Below are positions 33,708 through 45,460 of a DNA stretch of 64,000 bases, piece after piece. Numbering within the stretch: the stretch's first letter is position 1; each line of letters starts with the position of its first letter. The translations under genes and the position numbers were made by a program. Source of the DNA: Volutella citrinella (taxonomy: Eukaryota > Ascomycota > Sordariomycetes > Hypocreales > Nectriaceae); NCBI GenBank assembly GCA_034401135.1, contig JAWZSP010000001.1, positions 1,302,001 to 1,366,000 on the forward strand, in the 5' to 3' direction. The notes under the pieces were generated by a model. That model was not told where the DNA came from, did no database searches, and saw only the letters and a list, made by a program, of their open reading frames with translations.

Positions 33708-35274
33708 TTAGTTGGCCCAGCCGCGGGACCAGTCCTGCAGGTCCCCGACAATCTGGTACGTGGGATTCGCCGAGTGTCCGTCGCCGCCCTTCTTGTCCCA
33801 GGCCCACCGCTCCGCATACTCGCGCTCGAGGGTGCCCTGCAACATGTCCACAATGTAGTCCCCGATGACGGGCAAGAACTTCCAGCCGTGGAACGAGCCA
33901 CCCGTCGCCAGGTAGAGGTTGTCGCAATGAGGGTGCGGCGAGATGAGGAAGTCGTGAGTCGGGGTTGACGCATCCCTGCGGCGCACACACCGGTCAGTTC
34001 GTCTATCTGCGAATCGAATGCAGCCGCATTACCCCGGCTTGGTCCCGATGCGCTTTCATCCGCGCATTGGTCAAGCATAGCAAACGGGGATGGCTGAGCT
34101 GAGCTGGGCTGGGCTGGGCTGGGCTGAGCCGAGGAGGGGTTGCGACTTACCAACACATCCGGTAGCTCTCAATTTTGATGTTCTCAACTTCCTTGCCATA
34201 GAGCCCATTGATCGTCTTGCGTGCCCGATCCTCAAAGAACTTGAGGAACCGGGGTCCCGTCCACGTGTTGTACATCGACTGGTCTGGCACGACTGACATG
34301 GCCTCGCCGGTGGGAGGGAACACTTGATAGTTGGTGAAGCATAGGTCGCAGTTGAACTTGATTGTGCCGTCATCGAGCATTGACATGCCCTCGCCTGTAT
34401 TAATAGAATTCTGGTGTCAGCCTGGCTTCGCCTCAAGACGGCTCACATTGCAGCGCAACTGGGGAAAATGAAACCCACCTTTGACCTGCGGTAGGCAGTT
34501 CTTCAACACGGGAATCGATGCAAACTTCTCCTTTTGGGCTCCGTGTAGTGTTGCATGGAAGCTGACGGCACCCGTCGCCAGGATCCTGTTGCCGGCGTGC
34601 AGCTGCGTTCGATCCGGCGCGCTCTGGGCAAGCAGCATGCCTGTTCGTGCTCCCGTACACAGAAGAATCTTGTCGGCGCGGAGCGTCGTGCCGTCCCGCA
34701 GCACCACGCCTGTGCATTGGCCGCCGGAGCCAAACTCGAGACGGGTCGTCTCCCCCACCACGTACTCAACGCCTAGGTCGACGGCAGCTTGGACCACGGC
34801 GCCGAGAGCCTTGTCAGCCTCCGCGAAGCCCACACTGGGGTTGTAGAGGACATGCTCGAGCCCGTCGAGGTTGGCCGTAGCCAATGCGCCGTTCCAACGG
34901 GTCCGCACCTCGTCGACGGGCAGCATCTCGGAGTCATTGGGAATGCCCATCTCCCGGTAGGCAGCGATGCTGTCTCTGCCGAAGTTGGTAGAGTCGGCGC
35001 GCAACATGCCAACCTCATGATACCAGGTCTTATAGAGGGGGTGCTCGCGCCACAGCGGCATGACCTTGGCCAGCATGCGCATGTAGAGCTTGTCCGGGTA
35101 GTCATCCCGCACAATCTTGTTGATGTCGTGTGAGGCGGCTCTGGGGTTGGGGTAGTAGGCAGTGTCGACAATGGTGACCTTCTTGGTTTGTCCTTGCTTC
35201 ATGAGCGAGAGGGCGGTGGCGGCACCGAAGTTGCCCGCCCCGACAATGAGGACAGAAGATGATGTGGAAGGCAT
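33708..35274 (-). CDS. FAD-dependent amine oxidase (sarcosine oxidase / fructosyl amino acid oxidase / saccharopine oxidase family)
   Basis: Three exons on the minus strand, 35274-34479, 34394-34151 and 33975-33708, with donors GTGGGT and GTAAGT and CAG acceptors, give 435 aa. The N-terminus carries the dinucleotide motif VLIVGAGNFGAATALSL (GxGxxG at about 11-16). The centre has the DAO-type FAD fold (LLCTGARTGMLL). Exon 2 ends in YRMC, with Cys346, then W and DASTPTHDFLISPHP. This matches the RxCW...FLIDxHP motif in which Cys attaches FAD covalently in monomeric sarcosine and fructosyl-amine oxidases. GGSFHGWKFLPVIG near the C-terminus is the matching flavin-contact loop. The expected reaction is oxidation of a secondary amine to an imine with production of hydrogen peroxide. 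The substrate could be sarcosine, L-pipecolate, saccharopine or an Amadori compound and cannot be told from the sequence. Intron 2 contains a GGGCT pentamer array. Family assignment is very sure. Confidence 0.9.
34093..34128 (+). repeat. GGGCT/GAGCT pentamer repeat within an intron
   Basis: About seven tandem pentamers (GCTGA, GCTGG type) inside intron 2 of the flavoenzyme gene, between its donor at 34150 and acceptor at 33976. Confidence 0.8.
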
Positions 35275-36480
35275 GATGTTGAAGAGAGCCAGATACTAGC
35301 AGCCAATGCGTGCTAACAGATATGGCAAGCCACTGACTGTATTGAAGAGGGGTGAGGAGGTCGTGGTGTTGCTGAGATGGGCGCGCGCCGCCGACTTTAT
35401 ATTCTTCTACTCTTCTTACACATCGCGTTTGCGCCGAGCCCAGTCCGGGCCGGGTGTCGGGCAACGGCGCACGACCGGCGGTAGAGCCAACAGACTGTAG
35501 GCAGACTAGGCCTGACCAACAGCATCGGGACTGGGGAGTAAGACCAGGCAGGGTGGGCAGCACGGGACTGGGCTGGACATGAGAGGGCCGGACACACAGG
35601 CGAGGAAGCAAAGAGCGACAAGACGCCTTTCTTGGACCCACCCCATCACGGAGAGAGTCTCAGGAGCCGGGACGCCAGCCACATCGAGAATGGGTCCAAT
35701 CTTCGTAATTACTCGTAGCCTTGTCGATACCATGTCGATACCATGCCCAATTGTCCATTGCCCACGCCCCATGCCTGCCTGGTTCGGGATCGTTCATGTA
35801 AATTCTCAATGGTCACTGCGTTGCTGCGCTGTTGCGCTGCGCCGCCTCAAACACTCCAGCAAACAACGTAATCAGACGTGGCCACCTCTGTGCTGGTTTC
35901 AGCACCGTGGCACGAGGGCTATGCAGCATGATGAGAATGTATCAGCAGAGAAAAGAAGGGAAAAAAGTAAAACCAAGGAGCGGGAAAGGCCCCCCCAAAA
36001 AAAAGAATGAGGCCAGGAAACAGAGGGAAAACTGACATCCGGCCTCAAAATCGACCCAGTGTAAGAGAGGGGAAGGGGGAAGGGGGGGGAAGACCTACAC
36101 AAATGCAGGCCTGGCTCCAGCTGCAACCGTGAAGGCGGGCTAATAGTTGGTTTGGAGGAAGGCGCGCGTGCAGGGCGGTCTGGTCCTCGCAACCGTGACA
36201 TCAGGACGATGCCCATCTGAAAGCTTCTTCGGGACGGGCTAACCAGCATAAGCCAGGCGCCTCGCGCGTTGCCAAGCCATGAGAAAAGAGATCTCTTTTG
36301 CCTCCCTCTGCCATGCCCTCCGTGGCCCATCTCGCCCCCACTTTCCTCTTCTCCCTTGCGGCGGCAAGGTGCAAGAAGGAAACACAAAAGCAAAACGGCC
36401 CCTGCAAAACAAGTACCGGCACGCGCCCAACCAATCTGCTGTGTTGCGACTGGTACTTCGGATACTACTGCCGCCGTTTG

Positions 36481-36516
36481 GGCAGGCCAGGGCAGGCCAG
36501 GGCAGACCAGGGCAGG
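36481..36516 (+). repeat. GGCAGGCCAG decamer tandem repeat
   Basis: About 3.6 copies of the 10-mer, one with a G-to-A change (GGCAGACCAG). Non-coding. Confidence 0.8.
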
Positions 36517-37607
36517 CGGCAGATGCGGACTGTTCTGCGCAACACTCGGTCTACATCAATATGCGACTACGTTAGCCTGGTGTTTGCCCACTTGACCTCA
36601 ATTGTGGGGAACCGCTGCTCCGTATCTCATCCCAGGCTGCAGCAACGAGAAGCGGCGGTAGAGTGTACGGGCAACCAGCTGCCAATTAGTGATAACATTC
36701 CGCCGCAGTCATGCCACAGTGTGTACAAGTAATCTGGGGATGCGGCCGTTGGGTCGCCCGTCAGCTCGCTGGTAAAAGGTCCGCTAGCAGATGCTAGAGG
36801 CACCCGCTTGCCAGGAGTTAGCCTTGGGCTCCCGGCGCCGCGTTGCTCGACTGGAGTTGGTGTTGACGATGAGGCAACTCCATGTCCAACCCCCCAGCCC
36901 AGTCAAGCCAGTTTACCGCCGGCAATCAGCAGCGATACCTCTTCAACCCCAAACTCTACACTGCAGCCCGGGCTGCTTGCGCCACCGGCCTGTGGGCCTC
37001 TTGCGACGGCCTGCCTAGGTGGTACGGTCACGGACTAGTAGAGGTGCGAGTGTGTACAGCCTGCGCGCCTCGTGAGAAGCCTGTCGGAGTTCCTCGCGAG
37101 GCAAGGTATGAACAATCTCCGTGTGGAGATCACACGATTTCTTCGGAACCGGCCTTCGGCTATCCCCTGTTGGCTCTTTGCTCTTTGCCCTTGGCTCTTG
37201 ACTCTCTCCTCTTTTCTCTTCATGCATCGGAGCATAGTGTTTGCGGCTGGCTCCGAGAAGGCACCGCCTTCCATCGGCCATCCACAGCTTGTGTCCATGG
37301 TCTCTTCGTCGTGTCTCTGGGTCTAATTTACTACGTGGTGAGCCTGCCTCAGCTGGGAGACGAAATTATTGCAACTCCGTTTCTTCCGTAATAACACCTC
37401 CTGCTCTGTCTCGCAAAGGACTCGCCAGTCACGCCTTGTGCTTTAGTTCCGCACAGTAAAAAAGCCACGTGCGCCACTCGGGACTGGGGGTATCTGTTCG
37501 TGCTCTGGTCACAGTGGTGTCGCGTCCAGATGCTGATGCTGGAACGGAGGTGGAGCAATCAAGTTGATCGCTGTAGTGTGGGTGGGGTAGCTACGGGGGT
37601 TGCACTG

Positions 37608-37628
37608 GTCGACTAGTAATTAGTCGAC
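37608..37628. repeat. Perfect 8-bp inverted repeat with 5-nt loop
   Basis: GTCGACTA - GTAAT - TAGTCGAC. It could form a hairpin or bind a dimeric protein. It lies in gene-free DNA. Confidence 0.5.
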
Positions 37629-39221
37629 TATGAGCACTGCATTGGCCATTCTGCAGATCTGATCTTTCAACCCTGCTCCAGACTCCATTTCCGGCAGGGG
37701 TCATGCTGAGTTATGGTGCCCAATCAGACCAGTCACAGCCCTGGATCCCCGAGATCTCCTTCTCGTGTTCATGACCTCCAAACGGTCCGTTCTTCCTGTC
37801 CTCCAGCCTCTGTCCGCATGACTTCTCGAGTGTGCATCCGCTGGAGCCCAGTCCTTGAGATGATCCTCCAGATGTGGACATGGGCTGAGGTCGACAGCTG
37901 TCCGATCCTGTACCCGGTTATCCCACCTCAGCAGCTTGCAAGACGGCTCACTTACACCAGCCATGCCAGATGCACGTCTGCATGCATGTGCTGTGTGGTG
38001 CATTGCGAGACTGCCGTAGACAAGTATAGTACACAGTACACGTACTACTAGTACCAGCCGACTAGTCAACCATCTAGCACCACACCACGCCCCGTTTCCG
38101 AAAGCTTGGGTGCGGTCTGCTAAAAACTGGGGCCCTAATTCCCACACTCCCATGCTCACACCGGCAGGCTTGGTCGGAGCGATGTGTGGCGAGCTCTCAT
38201 CACTGTGTCTACCCGCAAACGTGCACCAGCAGGGGGTGATTCAACCAACAATGATTCGATCTTGGGCGTTGCTAACTTTGCAGTCCCTCCGCCCTGAAGG
38301 GAAATTGGCCCACTGCGTCTGGGCCTCAAGCACTGGCAACTGTCACACAGAGGTTTGCGTACCTTGTATTGGCCATGAAACAACTGCGCCGCCACTATGG
38401 CACCAACAGCCCCGTTTCAATGTGCACTGGTCGCTGAATCTCTCAAACCCTTCTGGGGCTGGATGGATGGATGTAGGTGGCTTTTACTTCATTATTGGCA
38501 CTTTCCACCCTCTGTTTCTAATTTTGGGTCTGAAATTGAATCTGACGGTGCACTGCCACTCATTATGTCTGCCACTCCCTTACAATATCGGCTTCTTTGC
38601 AGCAGCCAACGCACATCAAATCACTCTGCTTGGTGTTGTAAACAGGCCTGACCGTGCCCACCCAGTAGCTTGACCGCTGAATGCCGAGGTTTCCCTCGCT
38701 TGATGGCCAACTCAATGGAGGCAGCGTACTCCTTCGTGGCACTGCTTCATGACCGCCCATTGCAATCATGGTAGGAATGGCGCCAGAAAACTTTTTTGCA
38801 CAAGTGGGTTTGGGTGTCGGTGAGGATCAGTGCATGGAGCGACTGACCGGCGCCAGGCGCTTCTCAAATTGGCGCTGGGAGAAGACGATGCGGTGTCTTG
38901 CTTTCATTATCCGTCTTGGTTGTCAGCTTGGGCAGAGATGCGTGGCAGCTGGAGGCCGCTACGGGTCAAGGAAAGCTTCGATGTGGCTTAAAGAACGCTG
39001 GCGTCGCTAATTACCGGCTGCTGGCCGGAAAGGGCACTTTGCCTGGCGGCGTATGCAGCCCATTGGTAGTGGCCGCATATCGGTCTCTGGGAAGCCGATA
39101 CGCATATTTTGACCGGTTGGTTGCTCAACCAATCATATCGAGGGTAGCAACGGAAGGAATTTGACCGGTCACTGCAACCTGCCGTGCCCTGCGAAAAAAA
39201 CGAGTGTGGAGCATGGTTTCA

Positions 39222-40238
39222 TCAGGTCATGACGCGATGCTTGACAGTAGCTTTGTGTCTCTCTAGACCATCTCTGCGCGCGAATTTCCGCTTCTTTCTT
39301 GGGTTGGGACACCCAGGTATATCGCAGCGCCAGGGCTTCCGGTGTTTGTTGCAGTGCTGTCTGCGAGAGGATTAGCGCATACCAATGAACATGAGTTTGA
39401 AACGCATACGCGAATGAGGAGTTGCGGTCGAACACGATCAGTTTGTTGTCCTTGTCTACACCGCCCTTGTCGCACTTCAGTCCAAGAGGGCAGGTATAAT
39501 TGCCTTTCCCTCGCGTCTTCAACGCCCTCATGTCGATTTTTGCGAATTCTTCGTCCTCGTCATCATCCGAGTCACTGGACCCGGAGAGGGTTCCCTCAGC
39601 TGAGTCTTGTCTGTCCGAATATGGAGAGCCCATGAGACCAGATTTTGGTGCAAGCTCCAAGGGTCCGGGACCGCCTAGAGGAGTATACGACAAAGCTGCC
39701 GTCTTGGTGTCTTCATAAGCTGAATCGGTGATCCGGGCTGGAGAAAGATCGCGCTCCAGTTTGATCATATTGTGTCTAGGCCGCCACACTTCTAGGACAT
39801 CAAGCGAAAACTTTGTAGTGAGGTCTTGTATTTTTCTGTTCCATTGGTATCAATATCAGGTCTGGTTGCGATGGACGGTACGATGGGACATCTGACTTAC
39901 TGGAGCTTCTCAGTATCCCTATCTAGCTTGGCCAGAGGGCCCATATTAGAAAGATAGTTCCTGTCGCTACCCTTGGTGTGGGCGTCGGCCACGGCTTTCT
40001 CCATGTGGTCTCCTTTTACAAGTTTTTCCGTCAAGTTGGATAAGACCAAGGCGACGTGGGTGAGGTATTCTCCTGTGTTTGAAGCGATATCCGCGGGGGG
40101 GTGCGGATATTGCACAGTAGTCGCGGCAACCTGCTTCGCAGCAAGCTCTAACTGGTACCGGATCAGAGTGTCAAGTTCGGTGGGGGGTGCGGGTCCAATC
40201 CCCGCCTCAAAGAGAGGCTGGACCGAGGGAATCGACAT
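39222..40238 (-). CDS. C2H2 zinc-finger protein (fungal type, two C-terminal fingers)
   Basis: Three exons on the minus strand, 40238-39901, 39835-39410 and 39360-39222, give 300 aa. The last intron (39409-39361, 49 nt, GTATGC...CAG) is essential: reading through it yields an unrelated tail, whereas splicing yields two zinc-binding units. These are C228-x5-C234-x22-H257-x3-H261 (CPLGLKC to QHCNKH) and C267-x4-C272-x17-H290-x5-H296 (CDIPGC to RDGLERHKATVKH), separated by RKPWR. A PRKKRK basic patch (275-280) could serve as a nuclear signal. The N-terminal half (1-140) is alpha-helical in character and resembles N-terminal helical domains of unnamed fungal C2H2 proteins. An acidic Ser/Asp stretch (SDSDDDEDEE) lies between. 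A nuclear regulatory role is likely; targets are unknown. The start chosen is the first ATG of the open frame, and an upstream exon is possible. Confidence 0.78.
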
Positions 40239-42401
40239 TGCGCGGAAGATAGCTTCGGAAGCGGTCTGCTTCAAGAGATGCACGACCAGACAGATCAACA
40301 ACCCAAGCCCATGTGTGAGCTTCAATGTCTAGGATCCGCCAGACCGCCAGGGGCAAAGCTTAAAGGCAGACGCCCACAGAGACTAATGGAGTACCAGCCA
40401 AACGCCAGCGTTTGGTACGGCACAGCGTGGCGGTGGTGTGCAGCGGCCCAGGAACGGACAGTCTTAAAATAAAAAATAAAACCGAAAAAGAATAGGAGCG
40501 GCCCGACCTAGAGCAATGGGTAGCACGAATGCAGACAGAAGAAACGGGATGCGAGTTAGGGAGGGGACAGGCAAAGCGTGACCCCGTGGGTAGGCGCCGA
40601 AGAGGGCACTGTGCTTCGTCCTGCGCTGGGTGAGCTCGTGCTCGTGAGTTTGCTGCTCACACCGAGCGCCGATGGATGTGTGGCTAGAGCCGGTCAGAGG
40701 TGTGGTGCTCGGCGCCGCTGCCAGTCCTGTTGGAGGTTGAATCAGTGATGATGAGAGTTCGCTCTGCAAATTGTACGGCCTCGTTGCGCTTATTGCTTGG
40801 GTATGGGACGTTTTTTTGGATATGGCTCCCTTATGAGGCCGTAGGCAAAACACGGGGACACCGGGCACGGGCACAGGTTTTTTCCCCTGGGCTTGTTGGA
40901 GATGGGGGAAGAGACGACAGACGGTGGTGGGGGAAAAGAGACAACAAGGTGGGAGAGAAGAGACAACAAGTCCTTGAAGTGGCTAGTCGTTTGCAGAGGG
41001 CCGCTGGGAGGCCCGGTTCCCCAGTTGTATTCGGCACTGTATTTCGCACGGCCTCCTCACTGTTTGACACAGTAATCTTTACGGACGCTACACAGAACGG
41101 TTTTGGACGTAAGGGGGGGCGCCTCGGTGTCAGACGGCAGCTACCACCCGAAAGACGCTGCTACCAGTCAAGCTAGCTTTTTCGTACCTGGCCTGCCGTT
41201 GGCTAGCCTAGCAGGCCGGCTAAGGTACACGAATCTTAGTGCTGGGCGCACTGCTGCCAGTCGGTAGCGCACGGAGTGTCCAGGGACCGGACCGTGCCCC
41301 CAAGTACCGTGGCCCAAGCCGGCCGCCCTGTCCCAGCGGTCCGTCCCATGGTGCGACGCCGTTTCTGCTTACTACTAGTAGTAGCAGTAGTGGTTGGGCT
41401 GGTGCGCTAAAAACTCTACCTGCCTCCCGGAGTACCAGGTACAGCGAGCGAGGGCCTCACCTGGCCACTGTCACTCCGGTCAGCGGGCCAGCCAGTCAGG
41501 CGCGGCAGGCGCCCTTTAAATGGTACGCTGTGCGGTTTGCAGCGTCACCCTCATTGGGGGGCCACCCCTACCGATCGCTGGTTCCCAGTCGACCGCTCCG
41601 TATCGTGAGGCTGGCGAGGTACGAAGTACACCGGTGTCTGCCAATCCGGCGCATGGTTCCTTTGCTTTGTCGTGCGTGTGGGGATGGGGATGGCTGATTA
41701 GGTTGTTTTGCCCTCCTCAGGAAGCTGGAAGGGCCTGGGTCAGCTAATTAAGTACTTAGCAGTAGTAGTTGGCGAGAGCCCCTACATTTCAATCCGTAGT
41801 GTGTGGGCACAAACGCGATTCTACCTTACCCATTTTACGTGCCCCAATCCCAGTGTTTTGGAAGCTGTTCAGCTGATTTAAATGCAAGTAACTTCCCCCA
41901 GTCTGGCACCATGACCTCACGTTTTTAGATTTCCCCCCCTTTGGTCCTTTGTTTTCTCCTCTGTCACCTCTCCACGCCCTCTTGTTTTCTCGCTCCCCCT
42001 CCCCCCCCGCAATCGCAGTGGAGTGTCACTCATACCCCTTCCCCCATCGACTCTTGCCTCGCTTGTTCTCTCCCTGGCACTTCCCCGTCTTGTCTCTGTC
42101 TGGTGTGCTTGCTTGCCGTTCACGCGCCCACCGACCTGCTTCCGCCCATCCTTGCCTTGCCTTGCCTCAATTCGCCTGGCCTGGCCGTACCTTGCCTACT
42201 ATATCGGGGAAAGCTAGGGGACAGCTCTTCTCTGCCAACGCCGCCCGTGCCGTGGGCCAAAGAACACCGGGCCAAGCTCAGCCGGCTCCAATTTCTGGGC
42301 AACGCACTCTGCGACTCCCCTTCCCTATACTGACCTGCACACCACAGCGCTTGCTCGGGTCCGAGGCGGTTCGCTGGGCCGCAGGGCTGCAACTCGATCA
42401 G
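40239..42401. promoter_or_regulatory. Divergent promoter region between C2H2 gene and Fungal_trans_2 gene
   Basis: About 2.2 kb between two genes transcribed away from each other. The right end (41911-42401, about 490 nt) has no ATG on the + strand and is CT-rich, as expected for the leader of the regulator gene. A nested inverted repeat sits at 41190-41217 and a CTACTAGTAGTAGCAGTAGTGG stretch near 41373. No other gene was seen. Confidence 0.5.
41190..41217. repeat. Nested inverted repeat
   Basis: Arms GGCCTGC (41190-41196) and GCAGGCC (41211-41217) enclose the palindrome GGCTAGCC (41201-41208). It is a potential hairpin or cruciform in a promoter region. Confidence 0.5.
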
Positions 42402-45235
42402 ATGGGGGACTCTCCAGGCCCTGACCGGCCACATAAGCGCATCAAGTATGCACAGCCGGACGGTCTGCCAGCTGTCGCGCTCCCGGTGAACATGACCTCC
42501 ATGTCCACTGGAGCTCCTGCAGAAACTCACCCACCGGCAACGGCCCAACCCCAGGTCGATCCATCGTGGCCAATGCCCTCGCCGCATGGTTTGCCATCTC
42601 CGCCGCAACAACTTAGCTTCCCTTTCCTCCAACAATCCAGCGCTTGGCTTCCCGATCGCCCCGGTAAGACAAATTCATATCTCTTCCCCCTTCCCTCCCA
42701 TTCTTGTTCTTGCTCCGCCCCCAAGCGCTACGTCCTTGCAGTCGCTCCACTCCGTGTCACCTGGCGCAGCTCATCGTGAATTCGACTCGAAGATGGTCGT
42801 CTTTGGTATGTCGAATTGAGACAACGCCGTGATCCCGGGATTGTACTGGCGTCCCTCGGGAGTCCCCTGCCCATGTTCTCCTCAATACCTACCCATGAGT
42901 TGGATCATGCCACCATGCCCTTGTGAGCAGCAGTCGAAACGGGCATCGAGAAGCTAATCTTGACACCAGAACCCCTCCCACCTGGGTATGGATTTGAATT
43001 GGAATCATCCATTCCGATCCAGCTTCCTCTACCCGACCAACCGTCGTTATCCCACCCAGCTCCACAGCCGCACTTGGTGCTAATCAATGCCCCGGCTATC
43101 CTTCCTTCAGGGAACGGCCCTTTGCCTCAGTATGATGCGACATCCCGAATGCCGATGATTCAGCTCAGGAGCCCATTCTCCGGTGATGCAGAGCGAGTAT
43201 CTCCAAGCCTCAATCCGCGTTTCGTCCGACCAGAAAATGGTCAGGTGAATGGTTATGTCAAGTTCAACTGGCCATCACGAAGATCCTCCATTCTTCAAGG
43301 GGAGCATTCGTCATCGAATGCGCCAGTGGTGGAAGAGATTTTCGAAAATGAGGAGTCTTCCACCTCACCAGCGGCCAGTCAAAGTTCTCTCGTCTCCGAA
43401 CCTACTAGCATTATCCGTGCCAGACACATGCACAACATCATCCAGCTGAATGGCAGCACCCAGTCGAACGGCAGCACGTCGCCCGTCTCATTGATCTCCG
43501 ACCTCTCGAGATGGCCTATGAATCACTCCCCTGACATGATGTCAATCTCGCCCAGTCTCTCGCCGGAAGCGGCTGTGACTGCTGTGACTGGCGACCCTCC
43601 TATGCTGCCTCCCCATTTTGGTGTACCTGTTGTCATGGATCCGATGGATAGGCGCTTATGGGATTTTTGTATGTTTGCACACATGTCCCATTCCTTCTAT
43701 CCAAAACTAACAATCTGGTTCCAGATGTGAACAACTGGTGTCCCGGTAGGAGCGTGCTCGAGAAGACAAACTTGTGGTTGAAAGACTTCGCTCAAATGCA
43801 GGAGAGTGAAGGCATCCGCAGCGCTATTCAGAGCTTGGCCGGTATCTATGTCTATGACTATACCCCGACTGAAAAGGTTCGACAAAGGATCAATGAACGC
43901 TATCTCCTGGCAGACTGGCACTTCAGCCGTCTTCTCAGGGACCCGGAGAGCTATCGAGTGGGGGCTGGTAGAGAAGTAGTAACCATGGCGGTTATCCTCT
44001 CTATGCAAGACGTAAGTTTCACAATGCCCATTGGCGAAACCCTTCTAACAAAGATGCACTAGATTGTGCTCGTTGAGAGCCGCCGTACAAAGCCATATAA
44101 GCCCCGCTGGCTGGAAGGGTTCAAACAAGGCGAACATTTCTTGCAAGTGACTGATCCGGGGTCGCGATTCTGGCATGACAATAACATCCAACTGGACAAC
44201 ACACGCGTCTCACAGTCAATCATCGTGGGGCGGGCGGTGATTCTAGCACAACCCATGATGCCCCTCCCCAACCCAGCGGAATTTGACCACCAGCAAGACG
44301 CAGCTCGATTCGGATGGCTATTGTACGGAACAGAGGCTGAAATGTTCGAGATTCATGGAGGATGCGGCTTCTCAAAGAAGCTGCTACACACCATGGGCCA
44401 GGTCACCTACTGCGCAGCGCGGCTCCTTCAGCATCCTGGCACCGTTGTGATTCCTCACACAGCTAAATGTCTACTTCGTGAACTGACAATTATGCGTCAA
44501 TGGAGCACGATATCTGGTGGTTGGGAGCAGAAAAAACAGCAAGGTCCAACAATAGACTGGGTCAGACAACAACCGCCAGGTTATGTTATACACTCGAATG
44601 ACGAGATGACTGACGTCACTGCTGAAGCATGGCGGATTGCTGCGATCATTTATCTCCAATGTCGTGTTTTTAGGTAAGGGTCACACCTCCTTGTTTTCCA
44701 GTTGCTCCAAATTGCGGCGATATTGACAAGATAATACTACCAGGTTGCCCCGAAACCATCCGGAAGTACTTTCTAACCTGTCGGATCTGGCGAATTGTAT
44801 CCGGCTTATGCCAAGATCCGGTACGGTTTTCACTGCTCAAGCACCATTGCTGCCTGTTTTCTTTTTGGGCCTGCTGGCAACAAATGCTTCGCACAAACAA
44901 GTGTCGGAAGAATGGTTCGACGAAGTTGTTCGAACGCCAGTAAGAAGCGTGAGTCGCAAAGCATTTTATTACCACCCAGTTGCCCTCCATGGCGCCTTTT
45001 AGAACAGACTGGTTCTGCTACTGATTAATGCACCCGATAATGCTAACTTTTCCGTCAGAGCGTGCCGCCATTGTACCAGAGCCTGAGAAGCATCTGGGAA
45101 TGGATCGGTGATGAAGTCAAACCTTCGTCTGCGCCCACCATGCTACCAAAAGAAATCGGCAAGAGGATTCCCTGGTGGGAAGATCTTGTCGCCAAGGTCG
45201 CAACCCGTGAAAGCGAGACCCTCTGTCTAACATGA
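42402..45235 (+). CDS. Fungal-specific transcription factor domain protein (Fungal_trans_2 type)
   Basis: Seven exons: 42402-42663, 42770-42805, 42970-43668, 43725-44011, 44063-44673, 44744-44948 and 45059-45235, giving 758 aa. All junctions keep phase. Exon 2 (36 nt) and its acceptor are the least certain, and GTAAGA at 44940 is an alternative donor for exon 6. The start MGDSPGPDRPHKRIKY is the first ATG after about 490 ATG-free bases. The first 330 residues are low-complexity, rich in Pro and Ser. From about 330 (NNWCPGRSVLEK) the protein has the helical regulatory region seen in PF11951 proteins, with signature stretches such as YLLADWHFSRLLRDPESYR and FEIHGGCGFSKKLLH. I find no Zn2Cys6 cluster in any exon, although most relatives have one. 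It probably acts in the nucleus as a regulator or co-regulator. It is tail-to-tail with the methyltransferase gene, 225 nt apart. Confidence 0.82.
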
Positions 45236-45460
45236 ACCCGACTGCAGCAAACAGTTTTCCGCCGGTACCGCATCTTCTTCTGTCTACCCAACGAACGCTT
45301 GGTCATGCTCCAGCACTTACCTGGGGCTTTCCCACAACAAATAATGGAGGAATGTAGTGCGCGCCGACTGGATTCACGGCCATTTAGCTGAGGCCGGATA
45401 CAGCGCTGTCAGAGTCGTCTCTCTGGTCTTTTTCCTGCTTCCGCCGAACCAAATATTGTC
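45236..45460. terminator. Shared 3' intergenic space of two convergent genes
   Basis: 225 nt separates the stop codons of the regulator (+) and the methyltransferase (-), so both 3' UTRs and polyadenylation sites must lie in or across it. Overlap of the two transcripts is likely. No strong AATAAA-type signal stands out. Confidence 0.4.

Larger units (their letters stand above)
35275..39221. other. Intergenic region (flavoenzyme promoter side to 3' end of C2H2 gene)
   Basis: About 3.9 kb. It includes the upstream region of the flavoenzyme gene (-), a GGCAGGCCAG tandem repeat (36481-36516) and a perfect inverted repeat (37608-37628). A 187-codon frame at 38110-38673 has no family features. No gene was recognised. 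Confidence 0.55.
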
